From: an uncultured Dialister sp.
Lineage (GTDB): Bacteria; Bacillota; Negativicutes; Veillonellales; Dialisteraceae
NCBI GenBank assembly: GCA_934216155.1
Contig: CAKQBK010000033.1
Coordinates: 1 to 26,781, forward strand
Reading direction: 5' to 3'
Length of the DNA stretch: 26,781 nt
The notes under the pieces were generated by a model. It had not been told where the DNA came from. It worked only from the letters and a program-made list of their open reading frames with translations, and made no database searches. The translations under genes were made by a program, and so were the position numbers. Shown here one piece after another: positions 1 through 8,158 of this stretch. The number at the start of each line of letters is the position of its first letter. Position 1 is the stretch's first letter.

Positions 1-108
1 GAAGTTAAACTGATCACCCCAATCGCTATGGAAGAAGGCCAGCGTTTCGCTATCCGTGAAGGCGGCCGTACCGTAGGTGCAGGCGTTGTAGCTAAGATTG
101 CAAAATAA
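1..108 (+). CDS. tuf: Elongation factor Tu, 3' end only
   Basis: Frame 1 is open from the first base and encodes the last 35 residues before TAA at 106-108. The residues read [20 protein letters not shown], then [13 protein letters not shown] and AK. This is the C-terminal beta-barrel (domain 3) of EF-Tu, the GTPase that delivers aminoacyl-tRNA to the ribosome; the [10 protein letters not shown] segment is near invariant in the family. The start lies outside the window. The position upstream of rpsJ fits the common str operon order fusA-tuf-rpsJ, but here tuf ends with its own terminator and a 1.6-kb gap follows. That suggests transcription of the S10 operon is separated from it. Confidence 0.97.
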   Translation, partial: EVKLITPIAMEEGQRFAIREGGRTVGAGVVAKIAK

Positions 109-140
109 TTTAGTTTTATACTAATATATATGCAAGCTGA

Positions 141-172
141 AAAAGAGCTCTCATTCGTGAGAGCTCTTTTTT
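141..172 (+). terminator. Rho-independent terminator of tuf
   Basis: A perfect 13-bp stem (141-153 with 158-170) is capped by a TTCG tetraloop and followed by a T run. It lies 32 bp after the tuf stop. The A-rich base of the left arm means it could also stop transcription coming from the other side. Confidence 0.95.
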
Positions 173-175
173 CGT

Positions 176-229
176 GCAGTGAGAAGTGAGAAATGGTGGT
201 GGCGGCACACAATTCATAAAGCGCCGCAT
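176..229 (+). repeat. Dispersed intergenic repeat with ACAATTCATAAAGC core, copy 1
   Basis: The block opens with gcagtgagaagtgag and then holds ggcggcacacaattcataaa followed by gcgccgc, whose ends can pair (GGCG with CGCC). Related blocks occur at 1143-1182 (inverted), 17640-17676 and 22567-22633. The last shares both the opening 15-mer and the GGCGG-ACACAA-AAGC-CCGC part. No coding potential is visible. Confidence 0.6.
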
Positions 230-378
230 AATAATGTAGGTGATTAGTGATGGGGTAAGGGATTAGGAGGGCACGTGAAATATGGTGGTAATGGTATCAT
301 AGGTTTATCGCCCCCGCCGGGGTAATGCTGTTAAGTTAAGGATTTGCGTTAGTAGGTATGCTTTCGCTATTGGTGACA

Positions 379-702
379 GGTTGCTCAAGTTTCTCAGGGT
401 TCTCAGGCTGCTCAGGTTCCCCGAATGTGCTACTATCCGTAAACGTCATTTCGACCGACGGGATTTGTGCGGAATGACATTGCAGGGTAGTCTGGGACTA
501 TGTTAGACAGAAGTGGAGAAATCTTGTGACACTAGCGAGATAATCGAAAGAGACACAAGATTTCTCCACTTTGGTCCAACATAGTCGCTTGAATCTTTTT
601 GTGATATTTAGCATGAATCCCATCGGTCGAAATGACGGCTTTGGAAAGAGGCACAATCGGGAAACCCTGAGAATCCTGAGAAGCTTCAGAACCCTTAGAA
701 CC
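379..702. repeat. Imperfect palindrome of about 324 bp (MITE-like)
   Basis: The two halves are inverted copies centred near 541. The inner arms 496-528 and 554-586 match at 30 of 33 positions around a 25-nt loop. The next arms, 444-470 and 611-637, match at 24 of 27 (CGTCATTTCGACCGA start). The outer halves 379-443 and 638-702 align more loosely and share ctcagg/cctgag motifs. A solo fragment joining two of these arms lies at 826-858. No transposase is present, so this resembles a non-autonomous mobile element or a long hairpin-forming repeat. Small ORFs inside it are not credible genes. Confidence 0.75.
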
Positions 703-825
703 CTTTCTCGGAAAGGGAATCATCACACATTACACTTAGCTCAATGGCATTTCCCTTAATCCCTAGCCACACGTCCCCAGTTCCACAAGCGATCTTTTCT
801 TATTTCTAGCGTTGCATGGCACTAA

Positions 826-860
826 CGTCATTTCGACCGTAGTGGAGAAATCTTTGTGTT
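826..860 (+). repeat. Solo fragment of the 379-702 palindrome
   Basis: Bases 826-839 (cgtcatttcgaccg) match the outer arm at 444-457. Bases 841-858 (agtggagaaatctttgtg) match the inner arm at 511-528 apart from one extra T. In the large palindrome these two motifs lie about 50 bp apart; here they are fused. This looks like a deleted or minimal form of the same family. Confidence 0.6.
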
Positions 861-981
861 ATTCCTTGCAGCTCCTTCTGATATATATGGTATGAAAAGA
901 GACTTTTCGTTTAGAATTACCTCTGATGGGAATATTTCCTCCTATTTCATAGGTGAATTTATGATGTTTTCAGGTAGAGGA

Positions 982-1094
982 ACAGTTAGCAGTTAGCCGT
1001 CAACCGTCAACCGTCAACCGTCAACCGTCAACCGTTAACTGCCAACCGCTAACCGCTAACCGCTAACTGCTAACCGCTAACCGCTAACTGCCTA
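982..1094. repeat. Degenerate heptanucleotide tandem array
   Basis: About sixteen units of 7 bp, first accgtca then accgcta with variants, run without interruption. Similar arrays made of the same words (gttaacc, gttagca, actgcct) occur at 17927-17998 and 25995-26065. There are no spacers of unique sequence, so it is not a CRISPR. It lies in noncoding DNA and could expand or contract by slippage. Confidence 0.8.
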
Positions 1095-1597
1095 CTAGAG
1101 TCCCTAATCCCTAGCGCCTAGTCATCAGTCTTCTAAAATAAAAAGGGGTATTGGGGCGCTTCCAAATATTGTGCGCCCCTTCCATCATTCCTCATTACTC
1201 ATTCCTAATTCCTAATTCCTCACTATTTCCAGTGAAGCAAATTTATGCAGCAACTAATCCCTAATCCCTAATCTCTATTCCCTCATTGCCATGCCTCTGC
1301 ACAAAATAACCGCCACAGTTTGCATATTCAGCATAGAAATACGTCTATTTACATGACTATGCAAAAGCGCAAAATGCCTATTTCCATAGGAAACGATATA
1401 AAATAAATGGTACTTTTGCAATTTTAGAAAAAGTTTATGAAAACTAGTACACACGTGGCGGCGTGTTCATGTGAAAAATAGGAATACCTAAACCTTAAAA
1501 CGCCTGTATTTATCGTGCGTTTCAGACTTTACAAGAAAAATATAAAATTTTCATAAAGCACTTGATTTTATGCTTCCAAAATAGTATTATTAAAAAG
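1095..1597. other. Noncoding spacer before the S10 leader
   Basis: No credible gene is present on either strand. Degenerate ctaatccctaatcc-type runs (about 1100-1115, 1195-1225 and 1255-1275) and an inverted copy of the dispersed repeat at 1143-1182, with GGGGCGC/GCGCCCC ends, fill the first part. From about 1380 the sequence becomes A/T rich and probably holds the S10 operon promoter. I could not pick a convincing -35/-10 pair; TATAAAAT at 1541-1548 is the best -10 candidate but lacks a good -35 at 17 bp. Confidence 0.5.
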
Positions 1598-1720
1598 CTG
1601 AACGTCTACGTGCCTTATTTGAGGGAACAAGGCGTGAGGCGGTTCAGAACAAACTATGAAGTGGAAGGTGGCCTGCCTAGCAGGGGAATTTCCACGGAGC
1701 AGTTCATTCATGAAATGAAC
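1598..1720 (+). promoter_or_regulatory. Structured 5' leader of the S10 operon
   Basis: Three consecutive hairpins precede the rpsJ ribosome site. The first pairs CTGAAC (1598-1603) with GTTCAG (1642-1647) around an inner stem 1609-1616/1629-1636. The second pairs GTGGAA (1661-1666) with TTCCAC (1690-1695) around CCTGC/GCAGG (1672-1676/1680-1684). The third pairs GTTCATT (1702-1708) with AATGAAC (1714-1720) and abuts GTAGGAGG. In Escherichia coli, L4 represses its own S10 operon through leader hairpins. A similar autoregulatory role here is inference from position and structure only. Confidence 0.55.
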
Positions 1721-1736
1721 GTAGGAGGTTTATCTA

Positions 1737-2048
1737 ATGTCGAAACAGGAAAAAATCAGAATTCGTCTGAAAGGCTATGATCACAAAGCAGTTGATCAGA
1801 GCGCAGCGAAGATCGCGGAGACTGCTAAAAGAACAGGCTCCAGAGTCTCCGGTCCAATTCCGCTCCCAACCGAACGGAATGTGTACACCATTCTTCGTTC
1901 TCCACATGTCAACAAAGACAGCCGTGAACAGTTCGAAATGCGTATTCACAAGAGACTCATTGACATCCTCGATCCTTCCAAGAAGACCGCGGATGCGCTG
2001 ATGAGACTGGAACTCCCAGCTGGCGTCAGCATTGAAATTAAACTGTAA
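1737..2048 (+). CDS. rpsJ: 30S ribosomal protein S10
   Basis: A 103-residue protein of normal family length with the hallmark [20 protein letters not shown] segment (about 40-60), the loop that reaches into the 30S head. S10 is a 3'-domain small-subunit protein and in many bacteria also the NusE partner of NusB in antitermination. The ATG follows GTAGGAGG at 1721-1728 with an 8-nt spacing. It is the first gene of the S10-spc-alpha block and is preceded by a structured leader; rplC starts 12 bp downstream. An overlapping 72-residue ORF at 1562-1780 is rejected because it covers the leader stems. Confidence 0.98.
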   Translation: MSKQEKIRIRLKGYDHKAVDQSAAKIAETAKRTGSRVSGPIPLPTERNVYTILRSPHVNKDSREQFEMRIHKRLIDILDPSKKTADALMRLELPAGVSIEIKL

Positions 2049-2060
2049 GGAGGTGCAAAG

Positions 2061-2702
2061 ATGTCTAAGGCTATTTTGGGAACAAAATTAGGAATGTCTC
2101 AGGTATTCGCTGAAAACGGCGACCTGATTCCGGTAAGTGTTATTGAAGTACTGCCAAACGTTGTTGCAGCAGTTAAAACCGTAGAAAGCGACGGATACAA
2201 CGCTGTTCAGCTCGGTTATGGCGCTGTCAAAGAAAAACATTTGACAAAACCTGTAAAGGGTCAGTTTGAAAAAGCTGGTATTGACCCAGTAAAATATCTG
2301 CGTGAATACAGACTCGCTGAAAAGCCGTCTTACACAGTAGGCCAAACTCTGGCTGCTGATATCTTCGCAGCAGGCGAAGTTGTAGACGTAATTGGCACAA
2401 GCCGCGGCAAAGGATTTGCCGGCACTATTAAGCGTCACAACCACCAGCGTGGACCTGAATCCCACGGCTCCAAAAACCATCGTCAGACCGCATCCCTCGG
2501 CGCTCGTATGTCCGGCGGCGGCGGAAAAGTATTCAAAGGCAAGAAGATGCCTGGCCAGCTCGGCGGCGTACGCGTAACTGTACAGCATCTTCAGGTAGTA
2601 AGAGTTGATACTGCCCGTAATCTTATGCTTGTCAAAGGCGGGATCCCAGGTGCTAAGGGAAGCCTCGTCATGGTACAGGATACTGTAAAGCCTGTAAAAT
2701 AA
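2061..2702 (+). CDS. rplC: 50S ribosomal protein L3
   Basis: A 213-residue protein starting SKAILGTKLGMSQVF, the usual L3 N-terminus, with the basic GTSRGKGFAGTIKRH stretch at 112-126 and the RGPESHGSKNHR loop that reaches toward the peptidyl transferase centre. L3 binds the 3' end of 23S rRNA early in assembly. The AAGGAGGTG ribosome site lies just upstream. The gene sits in the canonical second place of the S10 operon, 12 bp after rpsJ and 50 bp before rplD. Nothing unusual is seen. Confidence 0.98.
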   Translation: MSKAILGTKLGMSQVFAENGDLIPVSVIEVLPNVVAAVKTVESDGYNAVQLGYGAVKEKHLTKPVKGQFEKAGIDPVKYLREYRLAEKPSYTVGQTLAADIFAAGEVVDVIGTSRGKGFAGTIKRHNHQRGPESHGSKNHRQTASLGARMSGGGGKVFKGKKMPGQLGGVRVTVQHLQVVRVDTARNLMLVKGGIPGAKGSLVMVQDTVKPVK

Positions 2703-2752
2703 TATTGTCTGGAACAACAGAAAATTGTTCTGATTAAGGGAGGAACATCTCA

Positions 2753-3379
2753 ATGCCGAAAGTAAAGCTGTATAATGTAGCCGGCGAAGTTGCTGGTGAA
2801 ATAGAGCTGAATGACAGCGTCTTTGGCGTAGACTATAACGAAGCTGTTATTCATCAGGCAGTTGTGCGTCAGATGGCTAATGAACGTCTTGGCACACATG
2901 CCACCAAAACCAGAGGCCTTGTTCGCGGCGGCGGCAAGAAACCTTGGAAACAGAAAGGCACCGGTCGTGCCAGAGTCGGATCCATCCGCTCCCCACTGTG
3001 GGTTGGCGGCGGTACAGTATTTGGACCGACCCCAAGAAGCCATGCAAAAGATATGCCAAGAAAGGCACGTCAGCTGGCTGTTAAATCTGCACTGTCTGAA
3101 AAACTCCGTGCAAATGAACTGGTTGTTCTCGATGCTGTAAACTTTGAAGCACCGAAGACCAAAGAAGTAGTTAAACTGCTGGCTGCATTCCAGGCAGAAG
3201 GCAAAGCTCTCATCGTTGATGGCGGCGCTGCTTCCCAGAACACCGTTCTCTCCGCTCGTAACATCCCAGGCGTAAAAGCTTATGCTCCAAGCGGACTCAA
3301 CATTTATGATATCGTTAATACCGGCAAACTGTTCCTGACCCAGGAAGCCGTAAAGAAGATTGAGGAGGTACTCGCATAA
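2753..3379 (+). CDS. rplD: 50S ribosomal protein L4
   Basis: A 208-residue protein with the extended basic loop TRGLVRGGGKKPWKQKGTGR (53-72), followed by RVGSIRSPLWVGGGTVFGP. This loop lines the nascent-peptide exit tunnel near the macrolide site. In enterobacteria L4 is also the S10-operon repressor; whether that holds here is unknown, but the structured leader at 1598-1720 makes it worth asking. The start follows GGGAGGAAC. The stop codon shares one base with the start of rplW, suggesting coupled translation. Confidence 0.98.
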   Translation: MPKVKLYNVAGEVAGEIELNDSVFGVDYNEAVIHQAVVRQMANERLGTHATKTRGLVRGGGKKPWKQKGTGRARVGSIRSPLWVGGGTVFGPTPRSHAKDMPRKARQLAVKSALSEKLRANELVVLDAVNFEAPKTKEVVKLLAAFQAEGKALIVDGGAASQNTVLSARNIPGVKAYAPSGLNIYDIVNTGKLFLTQEAVKKIEEVLA

Positions 3380-3660
3380 TGGACGCACGTGACATCCTCA
3401 TTAAACCGATCGTTACAGAAAAAACTACAGCTCTCATGGAAGAACGTAAATACACCTTCCGTGTACCGCTGGCAGCAACAAAAGTTGAAATCCGCCAGGC
3501 TGTGGAACAGATCTTCAAAGTAAAAGTACAGGCTGTGAATACCATGCGTTATGAAGGCAAGATGAAACGTCTGGGCCGTACCCAGGGTCGTCGCAGTGAT
3601 TGGAAGAAAGCAATTGTTACCCTTAGACCGGGCGAAACAATTGAACTCTTCGAAGCGTAA
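3379..3660 (+). CDS. rplW: 50S ribosomal protein L23
   Basis: A 93-residue protein with the family signature IKPIVTEKT (8-16) and KYTFRV. L23 sits at the tunnel exit and docks trigger factor and SRP. Its ATG overlaps the rplD stop by one base (TAATG), and the ribosome site GAGGAGG at 3361-3367 lies within the rplD tail. Length is normal. rplB follows after 16 bp. Confidence 0.97.
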   Translation: MDARDILIKPIVTEKTTALMEERKYTFRVPLAATKVEIRQAVEQIFKVKVQAVNTMRYEGKMKRLGRTQGRRSDWKKAIVTLRPGETIELFEA

Positions 3661-3676
3661 GGGAGGAGTAATCTAA

Positions 3677-4504
3677 ATGGCATACAAATCATTTAAACCG
3701 TATACTCCAGGACGCCGTCAGATGACCGTTTCCACCTTTGAGGAAATTACAACAGACAAACCAGAAAAATCTCTGCTGGCTCCTGTTCATAATCATGGCG
3801 GCCGTAATGGCTCCGGTAAAACCACCGTTCGTCATCAGGGCGGCGGACATAAACGTCAGTACAGAATCATCGATTTCAAGAGAAATAAAGATGGCATTCC
3901 GGCAAAAGTTGCTACCATCGAATACGATCCGAACCGTACCTGCCGTATTGCACTGCTGCAGTATGCAGATGGCGAAAAACGTTACATCCTCGCTCCAAAA
4001 GGACTGAAGGTTGGCGACGTTGTTACCAGCGGTCCAGAATCCGATATCAAAGTTGGTAACTGCCTGCCATTCATCAATATTCCTCTTGGTACCATCGTTC
4101 ACAACGTAGAACTGAAAATTGGCAAAGGCGGCCAGATGGTTCGCTCTGCTGGTGCCAGCGCTCAGCTGATGGCTAAAGAAGGCGACTATGCACTTCTCCG
4201 TCTCCCGTCTGGCGAACTCAGAAGAGTACACATCCGTTGCCGTGCTACCATCGGTGCTATTGGTAACGAAGACCATGAAAACATTACCCTCGGCAAAGCC
4301 GGCAGAAACCGTTGGCTCGGCGTACGTCCTGCTAACCGCGGCGTTGTAATGAACCCGAACGACCATCCACATGGCGGCGGCGAAGGTAAAGCTCCTGTTG
4401 GACGTAAGCGTCCAGTTACTCCGTGGGGTAAACCTGCTTACGGCGTGAAGACCAGACATAGCAGAAAAGCGTCTACTAAGCTGATTGTTAAGAGACGCAA
4501 GTAA
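3677..4504 (+). CDS. rplB: 50S ribosomal protein L2
   Basis: A 275-residue protein of standard length. It begins [20 protein letters not shown] and carries the [20 protein letters not shown] region (38-57). The C-terminal part includes [19 protein letters not shown], the segment around the conserved histidine important for peptidyl transfer and subunit association. L2 binds domain IV of 23S rRNA. GGGAGGAG precedes the start. It lies in the canonical position between rplW and rpsS, which begins 18 bp later. Confidence 0.98.
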   Translation: MAYKSFKPYTPGRRQMTVSTFEEITTDKPEKSLLAPVHNHGGRNGSGKTTVRHQGGGHKRQYRIIDFKRNKDGIPAKVATIEYDPNRTCRIALLQYADGEKRYILAPKGLKVGDVVTSGPESDIKVGNCLPFINIPLGTIVHNVELKIGKGGQMVRSAGASAQLMAKEGDYALLRLPSGELRRVHIRCRATIGAIGNEDHENITLGKAGRNRWLGVRPANRGVVMNPNDHPHGGGEGKAPVGRKRPVTPWGKPAYGVKTRHSRKASTKLIVKRRK

Positions 4505-4521
4505 GATAAGGAGGAGTAAAA

Positions 4522-4791
4522 GTGTCCAGATCTGTAAAGAAAGGCCCGTTCGTCGCATTCTCTCTCGTAAAGAAGATTGATGCACTGAATGCAGCTAATG
4601 ATAAGAAAATTGTAAAAACCTGGTCCCGTGCTTCTACTATCCTGCCGAGCTTCGTAGGTCACACCATTGCGATTCACGACGGAAGAAAGCATGTACCGGT
4701 TTACATCACTGAAGATATGGTTGGTCATAAACTTGGTGAATTCGCTCCAACCCGTACTTTCAAGGGTCATAACAAGACCGACAAAAAATAA
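4522..4791 (+). CDS. rpsS: 30S ribosomal protein S19
   Basis: An 89-residue protein with RSVKKGPFV at the N-terminus and [20 protein letters not shown] in the core, both diagnostic for S19 of the 30S head, where it contacts S13. The start is GTG at 4522, fixed by AAGGAGGAG at 4509-4517 and by the conserved [10 protein letters not shown]-terminus. rplV begins 16 bp after the stop. Length matches the family. Confidence 0.97.
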   Translation: MSRSVKKGPFVAFSLVKKIDALNAANDKKIVKTWSRASTILPSFVGHTIAIHDGRKHVPVYITEDMVGHKLGEFAPTRTFKGHNKTDKK

Positions 4792-4806
4792 TCAGGGAGG
4801 AATAAA

Positions 4807-5142
4807 ATGGAAGTTCAGGCAATTTCAAGAAATATCCGCATTTCTCCCCGTAAGGTTCGCATCGTAGCAAACCTTGTCCGTGGCAAGAAAGCGGGAGAAG
4901 CAATCTCTATTCTGCGTAACACCCATAAAGCAGCTTCTATCGTAGTTGAAAAGACTCTTAGAAGTGCTATGGCAAATGCAGAAAACAACAACGACATGAA
5001 CATTGACAATCTCTACATCTCCACAATTTTTGTAGATGCAGGCCCGATTATGAAGCGCGTACATCCACGTTCCCGTGGACAGGCTTTCGGGATTATGAAA
5101 CGTACCAGCACACTGACGGTAAAAGTTTCTGAAAAAGAGTAA
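4807..5142 (+). CDS. rplV: 50S ribosomal protein L22
   Basis: A 111-residue protein containing ISPRKVRIVANLVRGK near the N-terminus and the hairpin tip HPRSRGQAFGIMKRTSTLTV near the C-terminus, which lines the exit tunnel with L4. The ATG is preceded by AGGGAGGAA. It lies in the canonical place between rpsS and rpsC. Nothing is unusual in length or sequence; antisense ORFs over it are shadows of codon bias. Confidence 0.97.
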   Translation: MEVQAISRNIRISPRKVRIVANLVRGKKAGEAISILRNTHKAASIVVEKTLRSAMANAENNNDMNIDNLYISTIFVDAGPIMKRVHPRSRGQAFGIMKRTSTLTVKVSEKE

Positions 5143-5160
5143 TCGAAGGAGGGAAACGTT

Positions 5161-5922
5161 TTGGGTCAGAAAGTTAATCCGCATGGAATGCGTGTAGGCG
5201 TGATCGATGACTGGGATTCCAAATGGTTTGCAGAAAAAGATTATGCTGCACTGCTTGTGGAAGATGCCAAAATCCGCCAGTTCTTAAAGAAGCACCTGTT
5301 TGTAGCAGGAATTTCCAAAATTGGCATTAAACGTGTAGGCAATAGAGTAAAGCTTGCCATTTATACTGCTAAACCGGGTATGGTCATCGGCCGTGGCGGC
5401 ACAGGCATCGAAGACATTAAAAAAGCTCTCGCTGCTGTAACCGACAAAGAAGTCGACATCGATATCCTTGAAATTAAATCCACCGACATGAGCGCCATCC
5501 TGGTTGGCGAAAACATCGCTTCCCAGCTCGAAAGACGTATCGGTTTCCGTCGTGCAGTAAAACAGGCTGTAGGCAGAACCATGCGTGCAGGCGCTAAAGG
5601 TATCAAAGTAACCGTTTCCGGTCGTCTCGGCGGCGCTGAAATCGCTCGTTCCGAAAGCTACCGTGAAGGTTCTATTCCGCTTCAGACTCTTCGTGCAAAC
5701 ATCGACTACGGTGTAACCACAGCTCATACCACCTATGGTGCTATCGGCATTAAAGTCTGGATTTACAAAGGCGAACTCGCTCCGGGACAGGTCGTTGATG
5801 AAAACGAAAACACCCGCACCAACAAAGACAGAAACAACCGTCATGAAGGCAACAGAAGAGGCGGCCGTCGTGGTGAACGCAGAGAACGTAGACCGAGAAA
5901 CTCTGAAAGGAGTGATTCCTGA
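5161..5922 (+). CDS. rpsC: 30S ribosomal protein S3 with arginine-rich tail
   Basis: A 253-residue protein. It starts [12 protein letters not shown], carries the type II KH domain with the GRGG loop (77-80) in [14 protein letters not shown], and the [20 protein letters not shown] segment of the C-terminal domain. S3 lines the mRNA entry channel with S4 and S5 and has helicase activity. The start codon is TTG at 5161, chosen from the conserved N-terminus and from GAAGGAGGG at 5144-5152. The last 35 or so residues form a low-complexity basic Asn/Arg/Glu tail, longer than in many S3 proteins. Its stop overlaps the rplP start by one base. Confidence 0.97.
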   Translation: MGQKVNPHGMRVGVIDDWDSKWFAEKDYAALLVEDAKIRQFLKKHLFVAGISKIGIKRVGNRVKLAIYTAKPGMVIGRGGTGIEDIKKALAAVTDKEVDIDILEIKSTDMSAILVGENIASQLERRIGFRRAVKQAVGRTMRAGAKGIKVTVSGRLGGAEIARSESYREGSIPLQTLRANIDYGVTTAHTTYGAIGIKVWIYKGELAPGQVVDENENTRTNKDRNNRHEGNRRGGRRGERRERRPRNSERSDS

Positions 5923-6347
5923 TGTTAATTCCAAAGCGTACTAAATATAGAAAACAGTTCCGCGGCCGTATGAAAGGCAAAGAACATCGTGGAAACACCG
6001 TAACTTACGGTGAATTTGGTCTGGTAGCAACAGAACCATCCTGGATTACCAGCCGTCAGATTGAAGCAGCACGTATTGCCATGACCCGTTACACAAAACG
6101 TGGCGGCAAGGTTTGGATCAAGATTTTCCCAGACAAACCAGTATCTGCTAAACCAATTGGTACCCGTCAGGGTTCCGGTAAAGGCGCCGTTGAATATTGG
6201 GTAGCCGTAGTTAGACCGGGCCGTGTAATGTTCGAAATGGGCGGCATCTCCATGGAAGCTGCAAAAGAAGCAATGCGTCTTGCAGGCCACAAGCTGCCAA
6301 TCAAAACAAAATTTGTAGTTAAAGGTCAAGAAGTGGCAGGTGAATAA
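5922..6347 (+). CDS. rplP: 50S ribosomal protein L16
   Basis: A 141-residue protein with [16 protein letters not shown] at the N-terminus and [20 protein letters not shown] in the core, typical of L16, which supports the A-site tRNA at the peptidyl transferase centre. The ATG overlaps the rpsC TGA (TGATG), and GAAAGGAGTG lies upstream inside rpsC, so translation is probably coupled. Length is normal. Confidence 0.98.
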   Translation: MLIPKRTKYRKQFRGRMKGKEHRGNTVTYGEFGLVATEPSWITSRQIEAARIAMTRYTKRGGKVWIKIFPDKPVSAKPIGTRQGSGKGAVEYWVAVVRPGRVMFEMGGISMEAAKEAMRLAGHKLPIKTKFVVKGQEVAGE

Positions 6348-6348
6348 A

Positions 6349-6555
6349 ATGAAGGTCAATGAAATTCGTAACCTGAGCACTGCCGAATTAGATGAAAAGG
6401 TTGCCGGCTTAAAGGAAGAACTGTTTAACCTCCGTTTTCAGCTCGCTACAGGACAGCTTGAAAATCCGATGCGTATTCGCGAAGTAAAGAAAACCATCGC
6501 TCGTATCAAGACTGTACAGCGTGAAGAAGAATTGAAGGCTGCCAAGAAGGCATAA
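6349..6555 (+). CDS. rpmC: 50S ribosomal protein L29
   Basis: A 68-residue protein, two coiled helices with [20 protein letters not shown], the L29 signature. L29 lies beside L23 at the tunnel exit. A GTG at 6340 would give a three-residue longer form overlapping rplP. I chose the ATG at 6349 because AGGTGA (6338-6343) is correctly spaced from it and [10 protein letters not shown] matches the usual N-terminus. It starts one base after the rplP stop. Confidence 0.95.
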   Translation: MKVNEIRNLSTAELDEKVAGLKEELFNLRFQLATGQLENPMRIREVKKTIARIKTVQREEELKAAKKA

Positions 6556-6581
6556 CGGTTTATCCAAAGGAGGATCTCAAC

Positions 6582-6842
6582 GTGGCAGAAGAAAGAAAGT
6601 TGCGCAAGGTGCGCCAGGGAATTGTTGTCAGCGACAAGATGGATAAAACCGTAGTTGTTGCTGTAGAACGTAAAGTTCCCCACAAGCTCTACAAAAAATC
6701 TATTAATACCACAACCAAGTTCAAAGCGCATGACGAAAACAACGAATGCCGTGTCGGTGATACCGTACGCATCGTCGAAACCCGCCCGCTGTCTCACGAC
6801 AAGCGTTGGAGAGTTGAGAAAATCGTTGCCCGTCAGAACTGA
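6582..6842 (+). CDS. rpsQ: 30S ribosomal protein S17
   Basis: An 86-residue OB-fold protein with [20 protein letters not shown] and [20 protein letters not shown], both diagnostic. S17 is a primary 16S rRNA binder in the body of the 30S subunit. The start is GTG at 6582, fixed by AAAGGAGGA at 6566-6574. rpmC lies 26 bp upstream and rplN 32 bp downstream. Confidence 0.97.
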   Translation: MAEERKLRKVRQGIVVSDKMDKTVVVAVERKVPHKLYKKSINTTTKFKAHDENNECRVGDTVRIVETRPLSHDKRWRVEKIVARQN

Positions 6843-6874
6843 TATAGAAAGTATAATATAGGAGGATAGGCACG

Positions 6875-7243
6875 ATGATTCAGCAGGAAAGCAGACTCAA
6901 CGTTGCAGATAATACCGGTGCTAAGAACGTCCTGGTTATCAAAGTTCTGGGCGGTTCCTTCCGTAAAAGCGGCAATATCGGTGATATTGTAGTTGCTACG
7001 GTCAAAGATGCAACCCCCGGCGGCGTTGTTAAGAAAGGCCAGGTAGTTAAGGCTGTTGTAGTTCGTTCCGTAAGTGGTGTAAGCCGCAGCGACGGATCTC
7101 ATATCCGCTTTGACGAAAACGCAGTTGTTATCATTAAAGATGATAAGAGCCCGGTAGGAACACGTATTTTTGGACCGGTAGCAAGAGAACTTCGTGAAAA
7201 AGACTTCATGAAGATCGTTTCCCTGGCTCCGGAAGTGCTCTAA
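6875..7243 (+). CDS. rplN: 50S ribosomal protein L14
   Basis: A 122-residue protein beginning [20 protein letters not shown] and ending [15 protein letters not shown], near invariant in bacterial L14. It forms an intersubunit bridge with 16S rRNA and is the docking site of the silencing factor RsfS. The ATG follows TAGGAGGA. It marks the start of the spc part of the block, but no promoter or terminator is evident in the 32-bp gap before it. Confidence 0.98.
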   Translation: MIQQESRLNVADNTGAKNVLVIKVLGGSFRKSGNIGDIVVATVKDATPGGVVKKGQVVKAVVVRSVSGVSRSDGSHIRFDENAVVIIKDDKSPVGTRIFGPVARELREKDFMKIVSLAPEVL

Positions 7244-7258
7244 TAGGGAGGCAAATCA

Positions 7259-7588
7259 ATGAGTCAGAAACTGCATGTAAAAACCGGTGATACCGTAGTA
7301 GTTATTTCCGGTAAAGATAAAGGCAAGCAGGGTAAAATTAAAGCTGCTATGCCAAAAGAAGGCCGTGTTGTCGTTGAAGGCGTCAACATGATCAAGAGAC
7401 ACACCAAACCGAGCCAGGCAAACCCAAAGGGTGGCATCATTGAAAAAGAAGCTCCACTGTATGCTTCCAAAGTCATGATCCTGGATCCGGAAACAAAGAA
7501 ACCAACCCGCGTTAAGAAAGTTCAGCAGAAAGACGGTTCCTACGTCAGAGCAGCTGTAAAGAGCGGCGCTATTATTGACAAGGCTTAA
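7259..7588 (+). CDS. rplX: 50S ribosomal protein L24
   Basis: A 109-residue protein with the KOW motif in [18 protein letters not shown] (8-25) and [21 protein letters not shown]24 starts assembly of the 50S subunit and later sits near the exit tunnel. AGGGAGG precedes the ATG. rplE follows 19 bp later. Length is normal. Confidence 0.97.
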   Translation: MSQKLHVKTGDTVVVISGKDKGKQGKIKAAMPKEGRVVVEGVNMIKRHTKPSQANPKGGIIEKEAPLYASKVMILDPETKKPTRVKKVQQKDGSYVRAAVKSGAIIDKA

Positions 7589-7607
7589 GCGGGAAGGAGG
7601 ATAACAA

Positions 7608-8147
7608 GTGTCCAGATTAAACGACTTATACAAAGCGCAGATTAAAAACACCATGCGCGAAAAATTCGGCTACAAGAACGACATGGAAATCCCGAAGCTG
7701 GATAAGATTGTCATCAACATCGGTGTAGGCGAAGCAACTGAAAACACCAAAGCAGTCGATGCAGCAGCATCCGACCTCGCAGCTATCACCGGCCAGCAGC
7801 CGATGATCTGCAAAGCTAAAAAATCCCTGGCTGCATGGAAAATCCGTGAAGGAATGCCACTGGGCTGCAAAGTTACCCTTCGTGGTGACAGAATGTACGA
7901 ATTCCTCGATCGCCTGATCAACATTGCTCTTCCACGCGTACGTGACTTCCGTGGTATCAGCGATCAGAGCTTCGACGGCCGCGGAAACTATGCGTTCGGC
8001 GTTAAAGAACAGCTGATTTTCCCGGAAGTTGACTATGAAAAGATCGACAGAATCCGTGGCATGGATATCATTGTAGTAACAACGGCTAAAACTGATGAAG
8101 AAGCACGTGAACTTCTGAAACAGTTCGGCATGCCGTTCAAGAAATAA
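7608..8147 (+). CDS. rplE: 50S ribosomal protein L5
   Basis: A 179-residue protein with [32 protein letters not shown] and the C-terminal [20 protein letters not shown], all typical of L5, which carries 5S rRNA and contacts P-site tRNA. The start is GTG at 7608, preceded by GGAAGGAGGA. rpsN begins 11 bp after the stop. Confidence 0.97.
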   Translation: MSRLNDLYKAQIKNTMREKFGYKNDMEIPKLDKIVINIGVGEATENTKAVDAAASDLAAITGQQPMICKAKKSLAAWKIREGMPLGCKVTLRGDRMYEFLDRLINIALPRVRDFRGISDQSFDGRGNYAFGVKEQLIFPEVDYEKIDRIRGMDIIVVTTAKTDEEARELLKQFGMPFKK

Positions 8148-8158
8148 CGGAGGACAAT

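Noticed and set aside
532..759. Two overlapping ORFs of 62-64 residues on opposite strands
   Set aside because: Both lie inside the large palindrome, so the frames arise from repeat DNA; no ribosome sites.
982..1094. Possible CRISPR array
   Set aside because: The units are only 7 bp and contiguous, with no spacers and no cas genes.
1381..1548. Candidate promoters for the S10 operon
   Set aside because: TATAAAAT at 1397 and at 1541 lack a -35 hexamer at 16-18 bp; none was convincing enough to list as a feature.
1562..1780. 72-residue plus-strand ORF before and into rpsJ
   Set aside because: It overlaps rpsJ in another frame, has no ribosome site and covers the paired stems of the leader; composition is not protein-like.
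3689..4585. 298-residue antisense ORF over rplB
   Set aside because: Same codon-bias shadow; the sense strand gives a perfect L2.
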